Shown one piece after another: positions 33,401 to 42,820 of a DNA stretch of 64,000 nucleotides; position 1 is the stretch's first letter; every line of letters begins with the position of its first letter. The DNA comes from Axinella damicornis. Its lineage: Eukaryota > Porifera > Demospongiae > Axinellida > Axinellidae. The notes beneath the pieces were generated by a model. That model was not told where the DNA came from and searched no databases. It was given only the letters and a program-made list of their open reading frames with translations. The stretch lies in contig OZ007511.1 of the NCBI GenBank assembly GCA_963931865.1, positions 9,786,603-9,850,602 on the forward strand, written 5' to 3'. The position numbers and the translations under genes were made by a program.

Positions 33401-36400
33401 CTCGCTCAGCTACTTCCCCCTCATTCGCCTACCGTGCGTAATCCGGCGCCGGACAGCTCTCTGTGCAGAGCTGCTCCCTGATTGCGTCCGCTTCAGCTGC
33501 TGCTCGCCGCTTGCGTCCGCTTCAGCTGCTGCTCCCGGGCCCGATTGCAGCATCCGCTTCAACTGCTGCTCCCCGTTTGCCTCTGCTTCCAGCTGCTGCT
33601 CGCCCGATTACGTCTGCTTCGACTGCTGGTCCCCGATTGCGCTTGCCGGATTCCAGCCCATGCCCGGGCCCAATGTTCTCAAACATTCTTCGCGGAGTTC
33701 GAGGTTCAGTAAATAAATTAAAGTACGAAGGTTGCGCGTCACTATAGTCTAGTCCCGCCCCACGAACATCCCACTTCCGTCACTCACAGACACACACACA
33801 CATGTTAAAATCTTAAAATATTGATAGTTCAACTATAACACTACTGTATTAATCTAGCCTGGTTCCCAGGATTATGGCTTGGGAACGAGGCTAAGTATTA
33901 ATCCAGTTGTGCAAAGCTGACTTGCATACTCAAGGTAACAACATAACCGCGAGTTTGTAGTTGCATTTCTATCTCCCGTAACAGCTGAAGATCCTTGGGT
34001 CCCTGGGTCCCCAGTCCTGGGTCCACGGGTTCATGGTCTTTGGGTCCACTGTATTAAAGTGTCCCATTATTGGTATCGTTCTAGACATGTCTACAGTACT
34101 CCAATCATACTCAGGAAGGTAGCCCAGGATGATCAAAATCTCTGAGTGCATCATTCTGACACTATAGTAGGTTACCTGGTGCCAGTACGAAACATGGGGC
34201 ACCACCCACTTGCATGTGAAAGGATGCTCGTGCACGCGCCATGCAAAATGTATTGAAATGTATACTTCATTTTTCTAACCAAAAATCTCTAGATTATGCT
34301 ATCAAAAAAAGCTTCCGTCATGCCCTGCACCTTGTGACAGCGCACCTCCACCGCCTGAATCAAGTTGCTCACGCTCTTTGTACTAGAGATTTTTGGTTAG
34401 AAAAATTAAGTATACATTTCCAATACATTTCGTACGGCGCGCGCACGAGTTTTCCGTAACCTTAATGTATGCTGTAACCTAAACCATTGTATTGTTATCT
34501 TATCAATTACAGCAATGCTGTTGTTTGAGGAAGCCATGAAGCAGGGGCACATTGAAGTCAGCATCATTAAGTGCCTTCTTTTTGGAACAGCTGGCGTCGG
34601 GAAAACGTGTCTTCTCCACCTCCTTCTTGATATGCTTCCCCCTCCACTACGACAAAGCACTGCCTGCATCGAACAGGCAATCAGAGCAATATGTGTGAAG
34701 TATGGTATCGACAGTGAGGGTGAGTGGCAGAAAGTTGATTCAAACAGACTTTGTGATCTCCTAGCCGGTTCAGTTTCAAAACAAGCCACTTCAATTAGGT
34801 ATTGCAAGGATCCTTCACTGCCTGATGACCACGAAAGGGCTACCTCTCATGACCACGAAATGGATACTGCTTCTGTCAGGCCGGTTAGCCTCACCATGGA
34901 AGCTATTTTCAAGCGACTGGAAGACAAGCCAGCTGAAGAGTTGGGAAAGCTGCAAGATATGACCTGGGTCTACCTAGTGGACAGTGGGGGTCAACCTCAG
35001 TTCCATGAGCTTCTTACTGCTTTTGTTCGAAATGCTTCAATAGGGATTTTCGTCCACAAGCTTTCAGAAAGACTTGATGATCACCCTCATGTCCAATACT
35101 TTGACAAGCAAGGAGAGCAGTGTGGCAAAGGCTACCCTTCACCCCTTAGCAACCGAGATATCTTACAGCACTGCGTTCAAACAGTGCGGTCACTTCCCTA
35201 CACCACAGAAGAAAGTACCCGTCCCCAGCTGGCAATAGTGGGTACCCATCGAGATGAGGAACACCAGTGCAAAGGTGAGACTAGAGAAGAAAAGAATAAG
35301 CAGCTTTTCGAGATTGTTCGCCCGATTCGAGACGATGTGTTCTTCTGTACAGGGATGCAAGAAGTGATCTTTTCTGTGAATGCTAAATCCCCTGAACCAG
35401 AAGACAAAGCCATTGTCAGCCGCTTGCGACAAAAAATTGAAAGTTTGAAACCACCTGCGGAGAAGCTTCCCTTGCAGTGGTATGGGCTTGAGCTTGAGCT
35501 AGAAAAAGAAGCTCTTGAGAAAAGAAGATTGGTGTTTACCAGGGATGAATGCCTTCTGGTAGCCAAACGATTACACTTCCCACGTGAAGAGGCCCTCGAT
35601 GCAGCTCTTATATATCTAGACAAGCTAAACATCTTCCTCTACTATCCCTCAGTACTTCCTGAGCTTCTTTTCTGCAGCCCGTGTGTGCTGCAAGACAAGA
35701 TTAGTGAGCTAGTGGAAGAGAGCTACAGGATAAAGCATGATCTTGACTTGCGTGACTTCACACCAGGTGAGTCAACAAAGTTCTGTCACCTAGGTCAAGT
35801 TACAGCCCAGCATCTAGAGAAGTATCCAAAGCATTACACAGAGTTTTTCACACCAGCTCACCTTCTGAAGCTGTTTGAAAGCCTGTTAATTGTTGCGCCA
35901 ATCGACCGTGATATTTATTTCATGCCTTCTCTCTTGGATGTGCTGAAACAAAGTGAGTTCCACAGGCCTTCTTGTTGTCCACTTGTTGTTTTCTTCGAGG
36001 ATGGCTGTGCTCCACTTGGCTTGTTCTCGTCTCTCATTGCTTTTCTTTTGTCTGATAAGAACGAGCCATATTCCTGGGTGGTTGCTTGTGACCACCCCAA
36101 GCACTACAGGAATCACATCACTTTGGCTCTCTCCCACAATCCTGGTTCTGTAACTCTGATTGATTCTTCTGCTTTCTTTGAGGTACACGTTACTATTGGC
36201 CTTGCTTCACTGTACAAAGACACCTGCAGGGATGTAAGTCACGCCATAGAGAGAGGTCTTGATGAGGCTATCAGAGCTCGCAACTTCCAGAACGTTCGTT
36301 ATCAGAAAGCGATATGTTGTCCGTGTGAAGAAAGCCACCATACTCTCCATCCAGCTTTGGTAAGCACAGCCTACGGCACTCAGATCTGGCGGTGTACCCA

Positions 36401-37622
36401 GACGTCAGATGGGTGTGGAACGTTGGACGAACATCAGCTTGTATGGGTGGAGAATACCACTGACACTGAATCATTTGGAGCAGGCGAGTCACTATACAAA
36501 TATTAGAGTGGTGTGAAATTTGGTTTGACATACGCTGCATTAAGCTTCTGAATGGTAAATGTAAGCTTGCAGCTACCGTTTTGCTGTTATCATCATTAGT
36601 GCCCTTTTCCTTCAGGTGAAGAATCTTCCTGTCATATAGTCACAGAGCACACTGGCACTAAGAAGTCTTTAACTGGTATGTATCTCTCTTTCTCAATCAT
36701 GTATGTCATAGTACTTTAATTGCACCATGGTGCATGAGACACCCTAGGGGTGTATGGTTGCCAAGCAACAATTAAGTCAACTAGGGTGTTCTTATCAAAA
36801 CCTATTTGACAGTAATTAGGTGCAATCAATACATTAAGATTTTAACTGTGTGTTTGTGTGTGTGTGTGTGTGTGTGTCTGTAACGGAAGTGGGATGTTCG
36901 TGGGGCGGGACTAGACTATAGTGACGCGCGACCTTCGCACGACCTGCACAATATGTCCATGCCATCATGCATGCACAACTTGCCATCATGCATGCACAAT
37001 AGAAGTACATGTACATGTACTTATCTATAGTCCCCAAGCAGCAACTCAGCCTGCTATGTATTGTAACACATCTGCTGTGCATGGTGTCCAATTGCAGAAT
37101 CTTCACTTGAGGAAGGGACTCCAGCCGCAAGGCATAGGAAGAAACAGACAGCTACTGAGCATACCTCTGTGGAGACAGTTGAACTGAGTACGTAATTACA
37201 GCTACATGCAGTTATAATTACGCAGTTTTTGGTGTATGAAGGACCAGGTATATGTGCGCATTTCATATGTTGTACTGTATGACAGGAGGAGAGTTTTTAA
37301 TATAATGCCTTAGAGTGGTATGAAACATGGTGCAATAACTGCTTTACCACCCTCCTAGCTCTCAATAGTATTAACTGCAGAAGCTGCATGGATGCTTTGA
37401 TGCTGCACATACCAGGAATTTAGATGCATGATTGTTGGAGTTTCTATGTCCTGAATTTTTATTTTTGACCTTATACACAGCCAACCTTCCCATCAGTAAC
37501 ATTATGGAAAGAATAATATTATGTTCCATTTTACTGTGCATGGACTTGTCTATCCATAGACCACCTAGTCTAGGTGCTAGACCCTCCCCCTCCCCCCGAA
37601 ATGAAGTAACGGAGCTTCATTT

Positions 37623-37655
<33 letters not shown>

Positions 37656-38180
37656 GGGGGGGGGAGGGTCTAGCAGCTATAGACTACCTTGAGGAGAGAG
37701 CCTGGGACCAGGGCTAGGAGGGGAGCTGGTGCACCACATGAGTGTGGAGCTTCAAGATGCCCTGTCAAAGTTGCTCTACTACATGTGGCTTTTCATATAG
37801 CTACATCAATGTGAGACTATACTTCCTGGATGGTATGGGGATAGCTACTGGCAGTTTAAATTGGAACCTTCCAAGCATGTATCTCTGCATTGGTGCGTGT
37901 AATGATTATTGTGTATTGCTCATGATCTCATCCAGGTATTGGTGAACTGATAGATGTCGGTGAGTATCTAGTGAACCTGAAGAAGGAACAGATCTTCAGA
38001 CTAGGACTCGTATTAGGACTCCATGCAGTTCCCACTCTGGATGTCATAAAGGATTCGCCAACGTTCCTCTACGACGTGCTGACTGCATGGCTGCAAGGGC
38101 AGGATGATGTTGGCAGGAGGGGAGGCCACACGTGGGAGACTTTGGTGAAAGGACTCAGGCACCCATCGGTGGCCCAGTGA
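30468..38180 (+). CDS. gene A: Death-CARD-Roc/COR GTPase-Death protein
   Basis: Exons 30468-30780, 30880-31269, 34513-36483, 36616-36675, 37098-37187 and 37936-38180 join in phase 1 at every border and give about 1022 codons. ATG 30468 opens a Death domain (WYNIGLQLLLNADTLDNIR, LLEVLKVWL, TWKAVVDALR). Exon 2 is CARD-like (QHLPMLERDINLSDLLPYL, RVLKLLSFIEVGG, FLQALQDES). Exon 3 is a Roc-type GTPase: P-loop GTAGVGKT (259-266), switch DSGGQ (391-395), GTHRD (478-482), then a COR-like region (LPLQWYGLELELEKE, LIYLDKLNIFLYY). Two linker exons follow, the second basic (AARHRKKQ) and ending VETVELS. The last exon is a second Death domain ending TGA. Roc-COR plus Death recalls DAPK1, but there is no kinase or ankyrin. 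Likely a cytoplasmic Death-fold signalling scaffold. Intron 3 would need a GC donor (GCAG|gcgagt); otherwise the frame reads to a stop at 36506. Confidence 0.85.
31810..32844. mobile_element. pogo-like element, 1035 bp, with nested MITE
   Basis: Ends are TACCGTATAGTCTCTCGAAA and TTTTCGAGAGACTACGGTA with a TA duplication. It lies in intron 2 of gene A. No transposase is seen. A 344-bp element interrupts it at 31860. Confidence 0.8.
31860..32203. mobile_element. nested MITE with CAGGGGCG ends and 5-bp duplication
   Basis: Ends are CAGGGGCGTCGGAAGC and CTCCGGCGCCCCTG. The flanks at 31855-31859 and 32204-32208 are both ATAGT. Same family as 24450-24938; right-end sequence near 42059-42073 is also similar. 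Confidence 0.78.
33381..33827 (+). mobile_element. composite retroposon with internal 27-bp VNTR, copy 1
   Basis: Order: AAGTAGCTGAGCTCGCTTCA head, then GCTTCAGCTGCTGCTC repeats, then a unique part (GAGTTCGAGGTTCAGTA, ACGTCACTATAGTCTAGTCC-like, ACATCCCAC), (CA)n, and the end TTAAAATCTTAAAATATTGA. The same order occurs at 50467-51244, and a 5'-truncated copy is at 36827-36937. Confidence 0.75.
33855..33893. mobile_element. 39-bp foldback element
   Basis: TAGCCTGGTTCCCAGG pairs with CTTGGGAACGAGGCTA. GTATTAATC occurs on both sides with one extra A on the right. This is the minimal form of the family. Confidence 0.82.
34246..34430. mobile_element. 185-bp MITE with 47-bp inverted ends
   Basis: The left end AAATGTATTGAAATGTATAC then TTCTAACCAAAAATCTCTAG is matched by the right end CTAGAGATTTTTGGTTAGAA and its AATACATTT terminus. 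It sits about 80 bp before the Roc exon of gene A. Confidence 0.85.
36827..36937 (-). mobile_element. composite retroposon, truncated copy 2
   Basis: On the minus strand it reads CGAAGGTCGCGCGTCAC, TATAGTCTAGTCCCGCCCC, ACATCCCACTTCCGT, (CA)n and TTAAAATCTTAATGTATTGA, matching the 3' part of 33381-33827 and 50467-51244. It lies in an intron of gene A. Confidence 0.75.
37563..37685. mobile_element. foldback with long poly-G arm
   Basis: CTAGACCCTCCCCCTCCCCC and GAAATGAAG pair with CTTCATTTC, a run of about 45 G-rich bases and GGAGGGTCTAG. The G arm has outgrown the C arm. Confidence 0.7.
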
Positions 38181-39358
38181 GACTGCTGACAAAATTCAAA
38201 GGAAGAAGTGCCACTGAAATGTATACAGCATTTGATTTGTGACCCATGAAAAATTCCATTTCACTTATTATGACTTGAGTCAATGTGCGATTGTCATTTT
38301 CAGGCATTGTATTAACTGACGCATGGATTTGAGAAGTAATTATGACACATTGAAATTTCAGTAAACACATGCACAATAATTGTGGGGTAACTGCTATAAG
38401 ATGGACAACATACTGTTGTATCAGGGGGGAAAACCAACTGTAATGAATATTATGTTATACATTAATACACATAATCACAGGCAGTGATACAAAAAAGGGC
38501 ACAAGTTGAATTGAGTCGTAGCTATCAGAGTGATCTCAAGGCCTCTGATCAGGACCATGACCATCAGAGGAGGATTGCAATGGACTTTGCGAGTTCTGCT
38601 CAACACCGAAGGGGTAAGACAATTCAGCCTGTCCAGCAAAGAAACAGTCTTTTCAATATACTCGTCTCAAAATCATAGACTTGTGTGACTGCATGGAACA
38701 CTGTAGAACTACCACTTTGTCATTGCACATGCAATGCAAGCTACGACATCATGGACCAAAATTATTCCGGCATTATATGCTTCACAGATAATGCCCAAAG
38801 CATGCATATGCATATGCCACAGAATGTGCACGTGCCTAGTTGGTATTGGCAGATTCATAATTATAGTTTGTTGCTATTGCATTGGCAACCACATCTAGCT
38901 GAGAACATAGTAGGTATAAGTCAGCTTGTGGCCATGGGAATAGTGTAAGTTCTTGGCTTTGCTTTTGCCTGCTTTGTTCTTAGTTGAAGCTCTTATATAA
39001 TTATAATATAATTATATAACTGAGGAATTAAGTTTCAGTAATGAATGATCGATAGTTTTGTCCTCACTTCTCTGGAAGACTACTCCAAACAAGTTTACTC
39101 TATATTCTGTTTGATGTTTACCCTTAGTTCATCACGCCCAATTTTACTGACCCATTGTCAATTTCTAAGTGGGGTGTAGGAATTAAGAAAGTTAATGAAG
39201 GATGTGTTCATGATGTCCCAAGGGCTACATAGCTATAGTTTCCTTTAGCTAACTGATTGGTATTCAGATTGTGTGACATCATAGTTGTTTACAAACTATG
39301 AATAGTAGTTTTGCCTCCCCCAAGACTTTAAGGTTCTGTATGGTCTGACCTGACCGCA
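38181..39358. other. intergenic stretch between gene A and the small gene
   Basis: No gene is supported. A small exon-like segment at 38482-38612 (KRAQVELSRSYQSDLKASDQ, then DHDHQRRIAMDFASS) has a plausible acceptor and donor and keeps the VELS word of the linker exons. It could be an orphan linker exon. Confidence 0.4.
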
Positions 39359-40129
39359 ATGTCTGGTTTTGGAATTAACCCCACCAGTGAGTACCTGGAA
39401 GACACCAACATGATCCCACACCGTTCTACACTGCTCAGCTCCACTATAGTTCAGAGAGGAATGTTGTCTACATTTTCACCAGGAGGGAGATCTCAAGAAG
39501 CATGCATGTATAAGCCAGAGCTGTATGTTGGGTAGTGAATATGCACTCCTGATCATATAAGAGTTTGGTTTGGCTTATGTCCCTTCTCTTGCAGCATGAA
39601 TCCATGCAGAAGTCCTGGGCTTTTGGTGACGTTTGAACAGAGTAGGATCACTCTAGATATTCCGAAGGAGGGGATTGTGCTGACGAATAGATGGTCCATC
39701 GGTCCCCCCTTACCCCAGTTGTGGTATGTAGCTAATGCAGCATTTATCATTTATTAATATGAAGTGGCGATATATTGGTATGGCAGGAATACGGCAAGGG
39801 TTAAGGGATAACTACGTATATTGGGCCAGGGCAGGTGCTGAATGTACATGGCATGCATGTCCAGCTACTTTAAGTATTGTATATACTTCCTGCCAGGCCA
39901 ATAGCAACTTCCTAGCCTTAACACCTGTACCTGCATGAAGGCCACTGTTAAAATCAGTCTCTTCTCTATCTAGATTGAATTGATCGACGTTCGTCCTGGA
40001 GCAGTAGTGCCCTTCTGCCAGTTTAGGCTGGAGAAGCAGCCTGTGAAATTGGTGCACCGTATGAAGCTGCTGGGTGCAAAGAAGCGTGCCAACTTTGAGA
40101 TTGATCCACCAGTAGCATCCAGCGATTAG
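39359..40129 (+). CDS. small three-exon gene, unrecognised
   Basis: Exons 39359-39531, 39595-39727 and 39974-40129 join in phase (2, then 0) to give 153 codons from ATG 39359 to TAG. The product starts MSGFGINPTSEYLEDTNM, continues MIPHRSTLLSSTIVQRGM, then GLLVTFEQSRITLDIP, VLTNRWSIGPPLPQLW and IELIDVRPGAVVPFCQF, and ends FEIDPPVASSD. No signal peptide or membrane span is seen. I do not recognise the family. The second donor (TGGTAT|gtagct) is weak, but its phase fits, whereas the better-looking GTATGT donor would create a stop. The codon pattern and clean phases make a real gene likely. Confidence 0.6.
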
Positions 40130-41619
40130 CTAACTAGCAATGTCATTACTTATGTGGGGAATTGTCCAAATTGCTTAAAAATGGATTAAAACTTGTGCAC
40201 CCCCTGTGTGCCTATAAACTTCCATTTTTACTTGAGACGTTCACACATGGCAGTCCTGCATGGCCTATACATGTAGCTAGCCACTACTTTCCAGTGTTGT
40301 CTGCATGCCGGATGACCCATCTTCACTGGGAGTGTCTTTCACTGTCTTAAGATCATGTGGTTCTGTGTAGGAGTAATTAAAATTAGCAATTGTGAGCTAA
40401 AAGACAGTTTATATAGCTAGCTACAGATTTGCGGCATAACGTACAGTTACTATTTACTGCATGACCTAAAAAGTATATTATGTGATTTGATGCTGCTGCA
40501 TTTGTGGAGTTATGAGCACATTTGCAGCCACTTTTGCTGTCCTGTGTGGGGGTAATTTTTTCCCAGATCTGCACTGGAGGAATTGCAGGGAATGAGACAG
40601 GGAATGCGACAGCTAGCTAGCTAGCTAGCTAGGTGTGCTATATTAGATCTGTAAAGCTAGTTGCTGCCTATACGGGCAGCCTTGGATCATTGCTGACCTG
40701 TAAGAATAAGCTACTCAGCCTAGTGGATGCAATCAGGGTCTAGCTAGCTAGCTAGCTAGCTCAGGGCTACATGAAGCTGGCATGATTCTTGTGGAACCCA
40801 CAGGCTCTCAAAGTGATTAGCTACTGTTTCCCTTGTCTCATGCAAGATAACAAATTTGCAAGGCTGCAAACTTGAGTTGCAAATGGTAAAAGATCTTCCT
40901 CCGACTGCAAAGCCGGAAGCCTGGAAGCAGGCCCATACCAAGGAAGGGATCTCCAAAAAAAATCCACCATATGGAGTCAGATGTAGCTCCGTAGTTAGCT
41001 ATAGCTATAGTCGACAAGGACCACTTGTTAACGGTTGCAAGCGATCAAAAATTGGAGATAGCCAGCTATGGGCCTGGGAATGCTGCCGACTGGAAAAAAA
41101 TACTCAGTTAAAACAACCCATGCATGCACTGCAAACTAGCTAACCGTCCAGCAGATACATCATGCATCTGCTGGACGGTTATAGTTTCATAGCTAGCTAC
41201 TAGCTACCTAGCTAACTGGTAAGTACATGTATATAGCTACCATGTTCGAAGAAAATGGACAAACACGTCTACATAGCTACCATCCACCATTCCAATGAGT
41301 CACTCCTTCAAATTCGGCCACACTTCATAAAGCAAGTATATAGTGTGCATGTGCATGGTACTCCCCCAGTTAGCTAGCTAGCTAGCTAGTTAGCTAGCCC
41401 GCTAATGCATCCGGCCATGCATTGTTTGGTTCATTACTGTCCAGAAATGTAATGCTTCATTTGCAGTTTGCAGTGTCATGGGAGCTCACTGAAACCAGAG
41501 TAACCACTGTTCTTTCCAGTGCATTTTGTATGTAGCCTAGCTTAGCAGCTAGCTTTAGCTAGCCATAGCTAACGGCGTTTGAAGTTCCGGGACTTTTTAG
41601 TGCATGCACCTTTTTTCTA
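40130..41619. other. gene-poor stretch with GCTAGCTAGC repeats
   Basis: No gene is supported. (GCTA)n runs occur near 40610-40632, 40738-40760 and 41369-41392, and a hairpin at 41141-41182. Confidence 0.6.
41141..41182. other. near-perfect 42-bp palindrome
   Basis: TAACCGTCCAGCAGAT pairs exactly with ATCTGCTGGACGGTTA around a short loop. It could be a very short foldback element or a hairpin-forming site. Confidence 0.85.
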
Positions 41620-41942
41620 GTTATTACACTCCTGGTAGGGGAAAACTTGTGCCGCGTAATTAATGTAATCAAACCTCACAGCTCGCAGGAAAGGCCTAGC
41701 TACAAAGATTCTGACTACACCGTCGTGATCGCTATCATGCAGTTAGACAAACCCACAATAACTGTGCTGAAACTCACCTTGGTGGTGAAGATACAAGCGC
41801 TTTTGTCGTGCCGTCGGCCGCCATTGCTTGATCGCTCTCTTCGACGTTGATTGCCAGTACAGTCTTGCGAAGGCCCCACAAAGATTCTGACCACACAGCC
41901 GTAATCGCTGTCGTTCACTGACGCTTACATGCCAAAACTCAA
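41620..41942 (+). repeat. dispersed repeat, copy 1 (matches 45900-46210)
   Basis: Shares TTATTACACTCCTGGTA, AAAGATTCTGACTACACCGTC, GCTGAAACTCACCTTGGTGG, TTGCCAGTACAG and TTCACTGACGCTTACATG with the copy 4.3 kb downstream in the same orientation. Confidence 0.85.
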
Positions 41943-41984
41943 TGTTGTTGGCTGTTTAATAGTAGCTAGCTGCTAGGAGTTAGG

Positions 41985-42077
41985 GGGGGCGATGCCCCCC
42001 TAAATATTTGGGGGGGGGGGGGGGGGGGGGGGCTTGCCCCCCTGCCCCCCCCCCCCCCCGTGCCGCCGCCCCTGATA
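41985..42077. repeat. poly-G/poly-C foldback
   Basis: GGGGGGCGATGCCCCCC, about 23 G, then a C-run and a CCGCCGCCCCTGATAG end like the CAGGGGCG MITE family. Confidence 0.65.
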
Positions 42078-42422
42078 GCGCTATAGCTATCATGGTACTC
42101 ACTGATGAGTGATAATTGGAACGAACTGTCACACTTAGCTTGTGCTACCATTTAACCGCGGCTACCAGGAGTGCGGTTGCCCCTCGAAACAAGTGGAAAT
42201 AATTATACTACCAGCATTTCCCTTATCAACCTTGCAGTTTGTCTCTCACGCTTCATTTCATGTAGCTAGGTAGCTAGCTAGCTACTGCTCTAGCTAGCTA
42301 AGGCTGCTTCTGACACTGATAACAGTTGGTTTCCCCCTGGATATATTGGCATCTCATCATGCAACCATGCATAATAGAGACACGACTCTATTATCCATGA
42401 TTCTGGCTAGTATGCGTTTACG

Positions 42423-42705
42423 TAGTCTCGCGGGGCCAGACCCACACGGAAGGGAGGGTCTGGTCAAGTTACAATTACCAATTTGTTTTTGACACCCCAG
42501 AGAACTTCTGGTGTTAGGAATGCAATCAAGGCAGCAGTAGCGCTTCGTGGGTTCAAGCAAATGAGCCTTGGTTCACACCTTGTACTACGCGAGTACATCA
42601 AAAACAGTGGCGGTCTATGTGCTGACTGCGCAGAACAAGAGTGTCGTTGCAACTTGACCAGACCCTCCTCCCTTCCGTGTGGGTCTGGCCCCGCGAGACT
42701 ATATA
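42423..42705. mobile_element. foldback element carrying a coding-like insert
   Basis: It begins TAGTCTCGCGGGGCCAGACC and its right arm ends GGTCTGGCCCCGCGAGACTA; arms of about 50 bp. GCGTTTACG occurs on both sides (42414-42422 and 42706-42714) with TATA before the right copy. The centre is open on the plus strand and reads VRNAIKAAVALRGFKQMSLG, then SHLVLREYIKNSGGLCADC. The arms belong to the TAGTCTCG variant of the foldback group. Confidence 0.78.
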
Positions 42706-42820
42706 GCGTTTACGTGTATAATGGACGTGCTCGTTTATGTTTTACGTTTACTGTTTGCATGTTCACGTGCAAGAGTGTGACGTGCACGTGCGCTATAGCC
42801 GAATATTCATAAAAAATATA

